A stretch of 64,000 nt of DNA from Nonomuraea guangzhouensis (GTDB lineage: Bacteria; Actinomycetota; Actinomycetes; Streptosporangiales; Streptosporangiaceae). Where the stretch lies: contig NZ_JAHKRM010000001.1 in assembly GCF_019396345.1 (NCBI RefSeq), positions 124,001 through 188,000 of the forward strand. The letters run 5' to 3'. Positions 46,348 through 55,437 of this stretch are shown here, piece after piece. How positions within the stretch are numbered: position 1 is the first letter of the stretch; every line of letters starts with the position of its first letter. The position numbers and the translations under genes are program-made. The notes beneath the pieces are model-generated. The model was not told the origin of the DNA. It saw only the letters and a list, made by a program, of their open reading frames with translations, and searched no databases.

Positions 46348-47541
46348 ATGGACGATCGCCGGCGCTACGACACGGCTACCACAGCGCTCGAACCGCCGTT
46401 CGCGATCCTCGATCTCGCGGCCATGCGCGCCAACGCGGCCGATCTCGTACGGCGGGCGGCCGGCAAGCCGATCCGGGTGGCCAGCAAGTCGATCCGCTGC
46501 CGTTCCGTCATGGAACGCATCCTGGCCATGGACGGCTTCCGCGGCATCATGGCCTTCACGCTGCCGGAGGCGCTCTGGCTGGTCGAGCGGGGCTTCACCG
46601 ACGTGCTCGTGGCCTACCCCACCGCCGACCGGCACGCGCTCGCGGCGCTGGCCGGCGACGCGCGGGCGGCCGAGGAGATCACGCTGACCATCGACTCCAC
46701 CGACCATCTCGACTACATCGAGAACGCGGTGACGGCCGTCCATCCGCGACTGGAGCTCCGGCTGTCGATGGACCTCGACGCGGGATATGTGGCGCTCGGC
46801 GGGAGGTTCCGGGCGGGCGCCCTGCGCTCCACGATCCGCGAGCCCGAACAGGCCGCCGACCTGGCCGCCGACATCGCCAAGCGGCCGGGCTTCCGCCTGG
46901 CCGGGCTGATGGCGTACGAGGGGCAGATCGCGGGGGTCGGCGATGATCCGCCGGGCAACGCGGCGTTCGCCCGGGTGATCAGGGTCATGCAGAGCCTGTC
47001 GGCCCGCGAGCTCATCCTGCGCCGCGGCGGCATCGTGAACGCCGTCCGGCAGCTCTGCGACCTGGAGTTCGTCAACGGCGGCGGCACCGGCTCCATCGAG
47101 CGGACCGTGCGGGAGCGGGCGATCACCGAGGTGGCGGCCGGCTCCGGGTTCTTCCATCCCCGGCTCTTCGACTTCTACCGCGCCTTCACCGGTCATCCGG
47201 CCGCGCTGTTCGCGCTCCCGGTCGTGCGCCGGCCGGCGGTGGACGCGGTGACGGTGCTCGGCGGCGGCTACCTGGCCTCCGGACGGCCGGGGACGAGCCT
47301 GCTGCCGCAGCCGTACCTGCCCGCGGGGCTGCGCTACACGCGTGACGAGGGCGCGGGCGAGGTGCAGACGCCGCTGCTCGGCCAGGCGGCCCAGGACCTG
47401 CGGGTAGGCGACCGGGTCTGGTTCCGGCACGCCAAGGCGGGCGAGATGTGCGAGCGCTTCCCCGAGCTCCACCTCGTCGACGGCGACACCGTCGTGGAGA
47501 CCGCTCCGACGTACCGGGGCGAAGGCAGAACCTTCCTGTAA
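46348..47541 (+). CDS. PLP-dependent D-amino acid deaminase/aldolase (D-serine dehydratase-like, fold III)
   Basis: 397 aa. N-terminal alanine-racemase-type barrel with the PLP lysine in RVASKSIRCRSV; the C-terminal D-serine dehydratase-like domain has a His and Cys pair in WFRHAKAGEMCERF that normally binds zinc. LSMDLDAGYV and VNGGGTGSIE are phosphate-binding regions. The family includes D-threonine aldolase and D-serine deaminase; which activity applies is not decidable. The ribosome site is weak. Confidence 0.85.
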   Translation: MDDRRRYDTATTALEPPFAILDLAAMRANAADLVRRAAGKPIRVASKSIRCRSVMERILAMDGFRGIMAFTLPEALWLVERGFTDVLVAYPTADRHALAALAGDARAAEEITLTIDSTDHLDYIENAVTAVHPRLELRLSMDLDAGYVALGGRFRAGALRSTIREPEQAADLAADIAKRPGFRLAGLMAYEGQIAGVGDDPPGNAAFARVIRVMQSLSARELILRRGGIVNAVRQLCDLEFVNGGGTGSIERTVRERAITEVAAGSGFFHPRLFDFYRAFTGHPAALFALPVVRRPAVDAVTVLGGGYLASGRPGTSLLPQPYLPAGLRYTRDEGAGEVQTPLLGQAAQDLRVGDRVWFRHAKAGEMCERFPELHLVDGDTVVETAPTYRGEGRTFL

Positions 47542-47546
47542 ACCGG

Positions 47547-47879
47547 CTAGACGCGGCGGCGACGGCGGCGCCAGAGCATGACGGCCGCGCCGATCACCAG
47601 CACCGCGCCCACACCGATCAGCACCGGCGCCAGGCCGGGCGCCTCGTCGTCCCACAGCCGGTCGGGGTTGTCGCCCGGCTCGGCCGGGCGCGGTGTCATC
47701 CCCAGCGCGTCGCCGACCGAGGCCACCAGCTGACCCGCCCGCGTCTTGACGTCGGCCACCGTGCGCTCGGCGACCCGCTTGGGACTCACCCGGTCGGCGA
47801 TGGCGTCGACCGTGTCCGCCAGCTCCGCGCGCGTCCGCGCGATCCGCCGCTCCAGCTCGTCGGGATCGGTGTCAGCCAT
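47547..47879 (-). CDS. DUF3618 protein
   Basis: 110 aa from the ATG at 47879 with AAAGGAG upstream. N-terminal DUF3618 motif (DPDELERRIARTRAELADTVDAIADRVSPKRVAERTVADVKTRAGQL), an amphipathic helix-rich region, then a single C-terminal transmembrane helix with basic tail (VLIGVGAVLVIGAAVMLWRRRRRRV). Function unknown; such proteins are common in actinobacteria near stress genes. Confidence 0.85.
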   Translation of the reverse strand: MADTDPDELERRIARTRAELADTVDAIADRVSPKRVAERTVADVKTRAGQLVASVGDALGMTPRPAEPGDNPDRLWDDEAPGLAPVLIGVGAVLVIGAAVMLWRRRRRRV

Positions 47880-47997
47880 GGCTCTCCTTTCGACCAATGA
47901 CGCAGGCATTGTTCATTGATCAGTCTGTCAGGTCGCCGTCCCGCCTGGCACGCCGGGCAGGCCGGTAGGTTTTGTTCGACGAACTCTGGAGGGCCCC

Positions 47998-48471
47998 ATG
48001 ACCGAAACCAAGCTCGCGCCCGGCGACGCCGCGCCCGAGTTCACGCTACCCGCCGCCGACGGCGAGGCCGTCTCCCTCGAGACCTTCCGCGGCAAGCGGG
48101 TGATCCTCTATTTCTACCCCGCCGCGATGACGCCGGGCTGCACCAAGCAGGCGTGCGACTTCCGCGACAATCTCGGTCAGCTGACCGCGGAGGGTTTCGT
48201 GGTGCTCGGCGTGTCGAAGGACAAGCCGGCCAAGCTGGTCAAGTTCGCCGAGCGCGACTCCCTGAACTTCCCGCTCCTGGCCGACCCCGAGCTGGACGTG
48301 CACAAGGCGTACGGCGCGTACGGCCCCAAGAAGCTGTACGGCAAGGAGGTCGTGGGCGTGATCCGCTCGACCTTCGTCATCGACGCCGACGGCAAGATCG
48401 AGCAGGCCCTCTACAACGTGAAGGCCACCGGCCACGTGGCGAGCCTGAAGAAGAAGCTCGGGCTGGCCTGA
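47998..48471 (+). CDS. bcp: Thioredoxin-dependent thiol peroxidase (Bcp/PrxQ)
   Basis: 157 aa, GGAGGG before the ATG. Peroxidatic Cys in FYPAAMTPGCTKQACDFRDN with the resolving Cys 5 residues later, as in PrxQ-type enzymes. Later family positions are KFAERDSLNFPLLADP and VIRSTFVIDADGKI. Reduces peroxides with thioredoxin in the cytoplasm. Monocistronic, with a terminator after it. Confidence 0.95.
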   Translation: MTETKLAPGDAAPEFTLPAADGEAVSLETFRGKRVILYFYPAAMTPGCTKQACDFRDNLGQLTAEGFVVLGVSKDKPAKLVKFAERDSLNFPLLADPELDVHKAYGAYGPKKLYGKEVVGVIRSTFVIDADGKIEQALYNVKATGHVASLKKKLGLA

Positions 48472-48478
48472 AAAGGCA

Positions 48479-48506
48479 GGGGCCCGTCCCCCGTGCGACG
48501 GGCCCC
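48479..48506 (+). terminator. Terminator after bcp
   Basis: GGGGCCCGTC (48479-48488) pairs with GACGGGCCCC (48497-48506) around an 8-nt loop, 7 bp beyond the bcp stop. Confidence 0.7.
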
Positions 48507-48560
48507 CAGCGCACCGCCGGGACGCTAAACTCGGCTCAGGCCCGCGTCGGCGGGAGCTGC

Positions 48561-48643
48561 GCGGGCGTGGCGAAATGGCATACGCGGCAGGTTTAGGTCC
48601 TGTTGGTGGAGACACTGTGGGGGTTCGAGTCCCCCCGCCCGCA
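48561..48643 (+). tRNA. tRNA-Leu (anticodon UAG)
   Basis: Acceptor GCGGGCG (48561-48567) pairs with CGCCCGC (48636-48642), with discriminator A at 48643. The anticodon stem GCAGG/CCTGT encloses loop TTTAGGT with anticodon TAG. A long variable arm (class II) and T-loop GTTCGAGTC are present. CCA is not encoded. The subtilase gene on the other strand ends 7 bp downstream. Confidence 0.95.
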
Positions 48644-48649
48644 CCTCGG

Positions 48650-51600
48650 CTACCTCAGCGCGTAAGCCCTGATCACCTCCTGTGCCAGCGCCGCCCCGCG
48701 CGTGTCGGCGGCCTTGAGCCGCAGCGAGACATACCCGGAGGCCGGCGGCCGGTCGAGCGTGGCCTCATAGGCGCCGTTCCCCTTCGAGGTGAGCCGCCGG
48801 ACCGCGCGCCACGAGGCGCCGTCGTCGTACGACACCTCCAGCGACACGTCCTTGATGGGACTGGCCACCGCGCCGTCCTGGTGGCGCAGGGTCAGGCCGA
48901 GCCGTGGCGAGGCGGCCTGGTTGCGCAGGTCCGTCGGCGCGGCATAGTCGGCCAGCAGCAGCGGGACCGTCGTCCCCGACCCGGCGTCGTGCTCCGACGG
49001 GAACGTCCAGGCCGTCTTCGTCCTGGTCGACAGCCGGGCCCAGGTGGCGCGGTTCTCGATGTCATACTCCATCCGATACGTGGCGGCCCCGGCCGGAACG
49101 AGCAGGACTCCCTGGGGCCGCCTGTCGGTCTGCGCCAGCAGGGTGTCTCCCCGGTACAACCGCCAGCCGGTCTTCATGCCGGTCTCGAAGTCGTCGGTCT
49201 GCGCGACGCCGGTGTTCCGCCCCGCGTCGATGAGTCCCCACAGGTCGATCTGCAGCTGGTCGCCCACCCTGCGCAGCGGCCGGACCGGCCCGGGTCCGGG
49301 CAGCAGCGGCTGCTTGAACCAGGTGCGTTCGATCCGTTCACCGGCCTGGAAGGGCGCGTCGTCGGGGCCCGCGACCCCGATGTGGGCGCGGTCGTGCTCC
49401 CAGGTGTAGTTGTAGGGCCGTTCCGGCGTCTCCATGCTGCTGCTCCAGCGCACCCCGGGACCGGCGGAGAGGTAGTCGACCCGGTCACGCGGGGTCCGGG
49501 GGACGGGCCGGCCCGTGTCCCAGGAGGTGGTCTCCCATGGCTGCCACCCGAAGCGGTTCTCGGAGAGCGTCACGTCGTCGGCGAGCTGGCTGTAGAAGTC
49601 CGAGTCCACCCGGGCCAGGGACCTCGCGCGGACGGTGTGGTCGAGCTTGTCCCTGATCCTGCCCTCCTCGCTGAGGTACAGGTCGTACACGTACGGGCTG
49701 GCCACGATGCCCTTGGCCAGGATCGGCACCGGCAGCCGGCGCAGCCGCTCGGCCAGCCGGGTGCCCTCGCGGCCGGTGAGCGCGACGGTCGGCACCTTCA
49801 GCTTCACCCCGCTCTCCGACACCGGCAGATCACCGTAGACCGCGACCATCCGGGCCCCGGCCGCGGCGGCGGCGTTGGACTGGGCGGCGACCGTCAGGTC
49901 GGCGGTGCGGCGGATCAGCGCGAGCCTGCCGCGCAGGTCGCGGCCCTTGAGGTCCGCGGGCGTGCCGGTCCCGGCGTCCACGGCCAGGAGCAGCGCGGAG
50001 CCGTCGAGCCGCGGGAAGTCGGCGGACAGGTCGCTGAACCACACGGGGTCGACGTAGTCGGGGTTCAGCTCCAGGCCGGCCGTCCGCATGGTGATGGCGG
50101 GGGCTTCGAGGTGCCACCGGGTGGCGACGGCGAACGCGCCCTTGGAGACCAGCTTCGTCGGCTGCAGGTAGTACGTCTCGTCGGCGCTCTCGTCCTGCAG
50201 GATGGTCTCGGTGAGCGGCGTGCCCTTGGCGGGTGTACGGGCCCAGATGAGCTTGGTCGCGGTGCCCCGGTTCCGCTTGGTCGGGTGGTCAGGCGTGTCG
50301 ACCTTCACCTCGACCGCCTTGCGGGCGTCGAGCACGACCTTGGCGTCGCCGGTGACCTTCAGCTCGGGGTCTCCGGCGAGGCTCACGTTGAGCACGGTGC
50401 CGCGGTCGGGGTAGGACATGCTGTCGACCGTGGGGCGCAGGGTCTTGATGACGCCGAGCACGGAGTAGGTGCCGGGTGGCACCAGCACGCACGTGCCGGC
50501 CTGGTCCTCCTCGCACCTCCGCACCGGGTCGAAGGGCAGTTCGCGGCCGTCGCGGGTGCCGTCGTCCACGTTCAGCGCGGTGACGGCGGCCAGGGCGGGA
50601 CGGCCGTCCCTGGCGATCGCGCTCACCCGCAGCCGGACCCTTTTGACCTCGACGCTGCCGGTCAGTGAGGTGCGGATCGGCCGGCCGCCCCGCGGCGTCG
50701 CGACGAGCTCCGCGCGCTGCCGCCCGGGCTGCGCCTTGGCTGCATCGAGGGTGATCCGCGCCGTCGCCTTCGCGCCGGCGGGCAGGGAGAGCTCAGCGGG
50801 CGAGACGCTGAACGGGCCACCGGTGGCCAGGCCGAGGGTGACCGGGGTCTTGCCGGGATTGCGGTAGGTGATCTCGCGGGTCACCGGCTTCCCGGCGGGC
50901 GCCTCGGACAGCCCGAAGTCGATCGGGCCCTCGGCGGCCAGCACCGGCTCCCCGAGCGCCGCGGCCACGTCGACCCGGCCGGTGCCGCGCTTGTCCACCG
51001 GCGTGTCGGGCATGGGCTTGGCCGTACCCATGAGCAGGGACTTCAGCTCGCCGGCCGAGATGCCGGGGCGGGACTGGCGCAGGAGCGCGGCGGCCCCGGC
51101 GACGTGCGGGGTGGCCATGGAGGTGCCGGACAGGCGGGTGTAGTTGTCGTCCACCGGCTCGCCGAGCGAGGTGCCCTTGGCTCTGGCCGCGACGATGCCG
51201 ACGCCCGGAGCGGTGATGTCGGGCTTCACCGCGCGCTCCAGACCGATGGGGCCGTAGCTGGAGAACTCGGCGAGCCGGTCCTGGCCGTCCACCGCGCCGA
51301 CGGTCAGCGCGGCGGGGGCGTCTCCCGGGCTCCCGACGCAGGCCTCGCAGCCCCGGTTGCCCGCCGCCACCACGAACAGCGTGCCGTACGTGCCGTACAG
51401 CTCCCCCAGGGCGTCGGTCAGCGGACCGCCTGGACTGGTGTCGCCCAGGCTCATGTTCACGATGTCGGCGTGCTTCTCCCCCGCCGCCCATTCCATCCCG
51501 TCGATGATCCACGAGCTGAGCCCCTCGCCGCCGGCGTCCAGGACCCGGCCGTTGAGCAGCTTGACGCCGGGAGCGACGCCCTTGCGCGAGCCGCCGGAGG

Positions 51601-52423
51601 CGGCGCCGCTGCCCGCGATGATGTCGGCGACGTGCGTGCCGTGCCCGAACTCGTCGGTCGCGCTGCCGCTGTCGGTGAAGTCGCGCTCGTCGGCGACCTT
51701 CCCCGCCAGGTCCGGGTGCCCGGTGTCGATGCCGGTGTCCAGGACCGCCACCGTCGTGCCCGTGCCGTCATAGCCCGCCGACCACGCCGCCGGCGCGCCG
51801 ATCTGCGGCACGCTGTGGTCCAGCGCCGGCTCCACCTTGCGGTCGAGCCAGATCTTGGCGACACCGTCGAGCGGGCTCTTCGCACGTCCGGCGGCCAGCG
51901 CGGACAGGTCGCCGCCGAACCCCCTGGCCGCGCTCTTGGCCAAGCGGACACCCGACCCGCCGATGCTCTCCAGCGTGCGGACCGCCTTCAGCGCGGGGAT
52001 CACCGGTAAGGCGCCCTGCTTGCCGTACGTCACGATGAGCGAGATGGCGTCCGACTGGGCGTCGGTGTAGCCCTGGGCGGCGAGGGCGGTCACGTTGAAG
52101 AGGTCGGGGTCGAGGCGGCCGGGGACCAGCGCCTCCACGTCGCTGGGCAGCACGGTGAGCTGCCCGGCGTCCTCGGTGATGCGGAAGCCGGCCGGCGGCC
52201 CGTCCCCGCGCGGAGCGGCCGTGACACTCGCTTTCTGGCGGCCGTCGGCGGTCAAGGAGACGTGCACCTGGTCGCCGGTGATCAGCGTGATGTCGTAGCC
52301 CTGCTTCGCGGGGTCCGCCGTCGGTGCCGGAGCTCCGTCGGCGCGCGCCCCCGCGCCGGTCACCATGGTGGCCGTGGCCACCGCCAGGGAGGCGGCCACC
52401 GCTGTCCAACGCCTGGGCCTCAC
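48650..52423 (-). CDS. Large secreted S8 (subtilisin-like) serine peptidase
   Basis: 1257 aa, GTG start with GGAGG 7 nt upstream. Signal peptide ends near ARADG (residue ~28). An N-terminal propeptide-like region extends to ~195. The catalytic domain carries Asp229 (VAVLDTGID), His261 (GHGTH), oxyanion Asn356 (AAGNRG) and Ser435 (LSGTSMATPHVAGAAALL). After ~520 come Ig/fibronectin-like beta domains and a long region containing a PA-like segment. Extracellular protease, probably for nutrition or development. It diverges from a HTH regulator of a type often found next to such proteases. Confidence 0.92.
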   Translation of the reverse strand: MRPRRWTAVAASLAVATATMVTGAGARADGAPAPTADPAKQGYDITLITGDQVHVSLTADGRQKASVTAAPRGDGPPAGFRITEDAGQLTVLPSDVEALVPGRLDPDLFNVTALAAQGYTDAQSDAISLIVTYGKQGALPVIPALKAVRTLESIGGSGVRLAKSAARGFGGDLSALAAGRAKSPLDGVAKIWLDRKVEPALDHSVPQIGAPAAWSAGYDGTGTTVAVLDTGIDTGHPDLAGKVADERDFTDSGSATDEFGHGTHVADIIAGSGAASGGSRKGVAPGVKLLNGRVLDAGGEGLSSWIIDGMEWAAGEKHADIVNMSLGDTSPGGPLTDALGELYGTYGTLFVVAAGNRGCEACVGSPGDAPAALTVGAVDGQDRLAEFSSYGPIGLERAVKPDITAPGVGIVAARAKGTSLGEPVDDNYTRLSGTSMATPHVAGAAALLRQSRPGISAGELKSLLMGTAKPMPDTPVDKRGTGRVDVAAALGEPVLAAEGPIDFGLSEAPAGKPVTREITYRNPGKTPVTLGLATGGPFSVSPAELSLPAGAKATARITLDAAKAQPGRQRAELVATPRGGRPIRTSLTGSVEVKRVRLRVSAIARDGRPALAAVTALNVDDGTRDGRELPFDPVRRCEEDQAGTCVLVPPGTYSVLGVIKTLRPTVDSMSYPDRGTVLNVSLAGDPELKVTGDAKVVLDARKAVEVKVDTPDHPTKRNRGTATKLIWARTPAKGTPLTETILQDESADETYYLQPTKLVSKGAFAVATRWHLEAPAITMRTAGLELNPDYVDPVWFSDLSADFPRLDGSALLLAVDAGTGTPADLKGRDLRGRLALIRRTADLTVAAQSNAAAAAGARMVAVYGDLPVSESGVKLKVPTVALTGREGTRLAERLRRLPVPILAKGIVASPYVYDLYLSEEGRIRDKLDHTVRARSLARVDSDFYSQLADDVTLSENRFGWQPWETTSWDTGRPVPRTPRDRVDYLSAGPGVRWSSSMETPERPYNYTWEHDRAHIGVAGPDDAPFQAGERIERTWFKQPLLPGPGPVRPLRRVGDQLQIDLWGLIDAGRNTGVAQTDDFETGMKTGWRLYRGDTLLAQTDRRPQGVLLVPAGAATYRMEYDIENRATWARLSTRTKTAWTFPSEHDAGSGTTVPLLLADYAAPTDLRNQAASPRLGLTLRHQDGAVASPIKDVSLEVSYDDGASWRAVRRLTSKGNGAYEATLDRPPASGYVSLRLKAADTRGAALAQEVIRAYALR

Positions 52424-52494
52424 GGGCCACCTCCAGAAGGCGAGTAATGTGCCGACCCAATTCCTAGTGACCTGGGGGCGTTCCGGTCTATAGG

Positions 52495-52509
52495 TCTCGC
52501 CTGGCGAGA
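52495..52509. promoter_or_regulatory. Inverted repeat in the protease/regulator divergent region
   Basis: TCTCGC-CTG-GCGAGA, 72 bp before the protease start and 69 bp before the regulator start, in a 154-bp gap. A plausible operator, with no direct support. Confidence 0.35.
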
Positions 52510-52577
52510 TCCCGACTTGTCGTAAACCCGCCTGGACTACGCTCCCTTACGGGACGACAGGACGGTGGTGAGCGGCC

Positions 52578-53588
52578 ATGGCGCAGCGGCGGCTACTGGA
52601 GGGCCTCGGCGTCAGCGTCGCCGAGGAGACGGCCTACCGGGCGCTGCTCCGCCACGGCCCCGCGACGCTCAGCCAGCTGGCCACCGAGACCGGCGCGTCC
52701 GCCGCGGCCATCCGCCGGATGCTGCCCAGGCTGGAGGACCTGGGGCTGATCTCCCGGGTGGCGGGCCGACCGCTGCGGCTGATCGCCACGCCGCCGAACA
52801 TCGCCATCGACGTGCTGGTGGCCCGCCGCCAGGAGGAGATCACGCACAGCCGGGCCGCCGCGGCGCTGCTCGCCACCGAGGTGGCCGACCGCACCGGGCC
52901 GCATCCCGAGGAGGTGCTGGAGGTGGTGACCGGCCGTTTCGCCGTTGCGCGCCGCTATCTCCAGCTCGAACGGAGCGTCACGACCGAGATGCTCGTGCTG
53001 GTGCGCCCGCCGTACGCGGTCGACATCCTGGACGATCAGGAGAACCAGCAGCGCGCCGCCCACCAGGGCCCGGTCGTCCGCGGCATCTACGGACCGCTGG
53101 CGTTCGAGGAGCCCGGCATGCTGGCGCACACGCGGCAGGCGATCGCCGACGGCGAGCAGGCCCGGCTGGGGCAGGTGCCCGTCAAACTGGCCATCGCCGA
53201 CGGCCGCACGGCCATGCTGCCGCTGGTGTCCGACGAGCACAGGGCGGTGGAGAGCGCGCTGGTCGTGCACCCGTCGGCGCTGCTCGACGCGCTCGTGGGG
53301 CTGTTCGAGGTGCTGTGGCAGGCGGCAGTGCCGCTGCGGCTGTCGGCCGACCCGGCCGCGCGCATCGAGCGGGAGGTGTGGCCGCAGCCGGGCGACACCG
53401 AGGTTCTCGCCCTGCTGGCGGTGGGGATGAAGGACGACGCCATCGCGCGGCAGCTCGGTCTCAGCCCGCGTACCGTGCAGCGCCGGGTGCAGGAGCTCTG
53501 CGAGCGGCTGGGGGCTCGTACCCGGTTCCATGCCGGGTTCCTGGCCGCGCAGCACGACCTGCTGGTTCTCGACCGCGATGCGCCCTAA
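52578..53588 (+). CDS. HTH regulator: N-terminal TrmB-like and C-terminal LuxR-type domains
   Basis: 336 aa. Residues ~10-75 form a TrmB-like winged helix (AYRALLRHGPATLSQLATETGASAAAIRRMLPRLEDLGLISRV). The middle is a possible ligand region, and residues ~270-330 are a LuxR/GerE-type HTH (DTEVLALLAVGMKDDAIARQLGLSPRTVQRRVQELCERLGARTRFHAGFLA). Divergent from the subtilase gene, which it probably regulates. It overlaps the convergent next gene by 4 bp. Confidence 0.85.
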   Translation: MAQRRLLEGLGVSVAEETAYRALLRHGPATLSQLATETGASAAAIRRMLPRLEDLGLISRVAGRPLRLIATPPNIAIDVLVARRQEEITHSRAAAALLATEVADRTGPHPEEVLEVVTGRFAVARRYLQLERSVTTEMLVLVRPPYAVDILDDQENQQRAAHQGPVVRGIYGPLAFEEPGMLAHTRQAIADGEQARLGQVPVKLAIADGRTAMLPLVSDEHRAVESALVVHPSALLDALVGLFEVLWQAAVPLRLSADPAARIEREVWPQPGDTEVLALLAVGMKDDAIARQLGLSPRTVQRRVQELCERLGARTRFHAGFLAAQHDLLVLDRDAP

Positions 53589-54109
53589 CCACCCTTGGTG
53601 GGGGTGAGCACGGGCGTGGGCGTACCGGTGCGGGGCATCGTGGGCACGGGCGTCGGCATGCCCGTGGGGACCATCGTGGGCATGGGCGTCGACGTGGGCC
53701 AGGTGGAGGGCACGGCGTCGGGGCCGAGCCTGGGCATCGGATTGACGTACGGCGGCTGCTGGCGGCAGTAGGTGCCGCCAGGGAGCGGGCGACAGTCCGG
53801 GTAACCGGGGTAGCGCTCCCAGGCCGGGCTCTGCCAGTAGACGCGGGGCACGTCGTGACCGTGGACGATGCCGCTGATCACCGCCACGGCGCCGCCCCCG
53901 AGCACGCCGCCGATGATCAGTCCGATGAGACCCGCGCCGATGATCTGCGCGGGCTTCTGGCGAATGAAGTCGCGGAAGCTGTCGGAGCGCGGAGGCGCGT
54001 ATGTCGCAGTGTCACCGGAGCGCGGGGCGCCTAACCCGTCTCCAGGGGTCGGGTCGCGTGGCGCTTCCTCTTCGCCACGCGACCCGGCGTCACGATCATG
54101 ATCCGCCAT
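53585..54109 (-). CDS. Single-pass membrane protein with Pro/Thr-rich extracytoplasmic tail
   Basis: 174 aa from the ATG at 54109 with AGGGAG upstream. Charged cytoplasmic N-terminus (MADHDRDAGSRGEEEAPRD), a transmembrane helix near residue 55-80 (IIGAGLIGLIIGGVLGGGAVAVI), a two-Cys segment (YPDCRPLPGGTYCRQQ) and a low-complexity tail built of PTPVPTM-like units. Function unknown; such proteins are usually envelope-associated. Confidence 0.75.
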   Translation of the reverse strand: MADHDRDAGSRGEEEAPRDPTPGDGLGAPRSGDTATYAPPRSDSFRDFIRQKPAQIIGAGLIGLIIGGVLGGGAVAVISGIVHGHDVPRVYWQSPAWERYPGYPDCRPLPGGTYCRQQPPYVNPMPRLGPDAVPSTWPTSTPMPTMVPTGMPTPVPTMPRTGTPTPVLTPTKGG

Positions 54110-54255
54110 CACGATCTCCCTTTACTCGCCCCAAAGGGCGCTCCCAACGACAAGAGTGCCCGATGCCCCGTAAGGCTGGTGTAAGACCTGGGTCGTACCC
54201 GGATCTCCCCCTACAGGCGGACAAACGCACGCTGCAGCCTCCGTATCGTAATGAT

Positions 54256-55437
54256 GTGTTCGGCAGGGTACTGGCTTGGTCGGGACGCCACGGCAAGCTC
54301 ATGGACGGCCTCCGGGTGGCGCCGCTGGCAGTGTTCTGCCTGTTCATGGCCGTGCCCTATGGGGCGAATGGTCCGTTCGACAACGGCAGCCTGTACATCG
54401 GGGTGCCGGGCTACCTCGTGCTGTGCGTGGCGCTGATCGTCCCGCTGCTGTGGCGGCGCGACCGGCCGCTGACCGTCTTCGCGATCCTCTCGCTGACCTG
54501 CTTCGCGCAGTGGCTGGCGAAGATCGATCCAATGCCCGCCGACATCGCGGTGCTGGTCGCGCTCTACTCGGTGGCCTTGCGATGCACGTCCCGCTGGGCG
54601 ATCGCCGCGGGCGCGGTGGCCGAGATCGGCGTCCTGCTGGTCATGGTGCACTGGAACGCGCCGACGTTCAGCCTCTTCTTCAGCGGCTCGATCCTCGTGG
54701 TGACGGTCTGGCTGATGGGCCTGTACGCCAGCACCCGCAGGCGCTACATGGAGAGCCTGGAGGAACGGGCCGAACGCGCCGAGCGCGAACGCGACCAGCA
54801 GGCCCGGATAGCCGCCACCGCCGAGCGCACCAGGATCGCCAGGGAGCTGCACGACGTGGTGGCCCACAACGTCAGCGTGATGGTGGTCCAGGCCGACGGC
54901 GCCGGATACGCCATCGACAGGGACCCCGACCAGGCGCGGCAGGCCGTACACAACATCTCCAAGACCGGCCGCGAGGCGCTCGCCGAGATGCGCAGGCTGG
55001 TCGGCGTGCTGCGGGAGGACGGCTCCGACAGGACCGACTACACGCCGCAGCCGGGCCTCGGGCAGTTGGAGGAGCTGGTCCGCGGTGCGGGCGTGCCCGC
55101 GCGGCTGCGGGTCGGCGGCCCGCCCGGCGAGCTGCCCGAGGGGCAGCAGCTCGCGGTCTACCGCATCGTGCAGGAGGCCCTGACGAACGCGCTCAAGCAC
55201 GGCGGCCCCGGCGTCCACGCGCTCGTCGAGCTGCAGTACGGCGGACGCGAGCTGGTCGTGCGGGTGACCGACGACGGCCGGGGCGCCATGGCGCCGCGCA
55301 GCCCCGACGGTCACGGGCTGGTCGGGATGCGGGAACGGGTCGGCATGTACGGCGGAGCGGTGTCGGCGGGTCCGCGCACAGGCGGCGGATTCGAGGTGCT
55401 GGCCCGGCTGCCGGTGCCGGGCACCAGGGCGGCCTAG
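54256..55437 (+). CDS. Two-component sensor histidine kinase (HisKA_3, NarL-type)
   Basis: 393 aa from the GTG at 54256, inferred by fit to the family (VFGRVLAWSGRHGKLMDGLRVAP); no Shine-Dalgarno is visible, so the start is uncertain and the frame is open further 5'. Four to five transmembrane helices in the first 150 residues, a coiled linker rich in Glu/Arg, H-box AERTRIARELHDVVAHNVSVM with the phosphorylated His, then HATPase (VYRIVQEALTNALKHGG, DDGRGAM, GHGLVGMRERVGMYGG). Its stop shares one base with the response regulator start. Confidence 0.9.
   Translation: MFGRVLAWSGRHGKLMDGLRVAPLAVFCLFMAVPYGANGPFDNGSLYIGVPGYLVLCVALIVPLLWRRDRPLTVFAILSLTCFAQWLAKIDPMPADIAVLVALYSVALRCTSRWAIAAGAVAEIGVLLVMVHWNAPTFSLFFSGSILVVTVWLMGLYASTRRRYMESLEERAERAERERDQQARIAATAERTRIARELHDVVAHNVSVMVVQADGAGYAIDRDPDQARQAVHNISKTGREALAEMRRLVGVLREDGSDRTDYTPQPGLGQLEELVRGAGVPARLRVGGPPGELPEGQQLAVYRIVQEALTNALKHGGPGVHALVELQYGGRELVVRVTDDGRGAMAPRSPDGHGLVGMRERVGMYGGAVSAGPRTGGGFEVLARLPVPGTRAA

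Noticed and set aside
48575..50668. A 697-codon plus-strand open frame starting inside the tRNA
   Set aside because: Antisense shadow of the subtilase gene; it begins within the tRNA and shows no domain.
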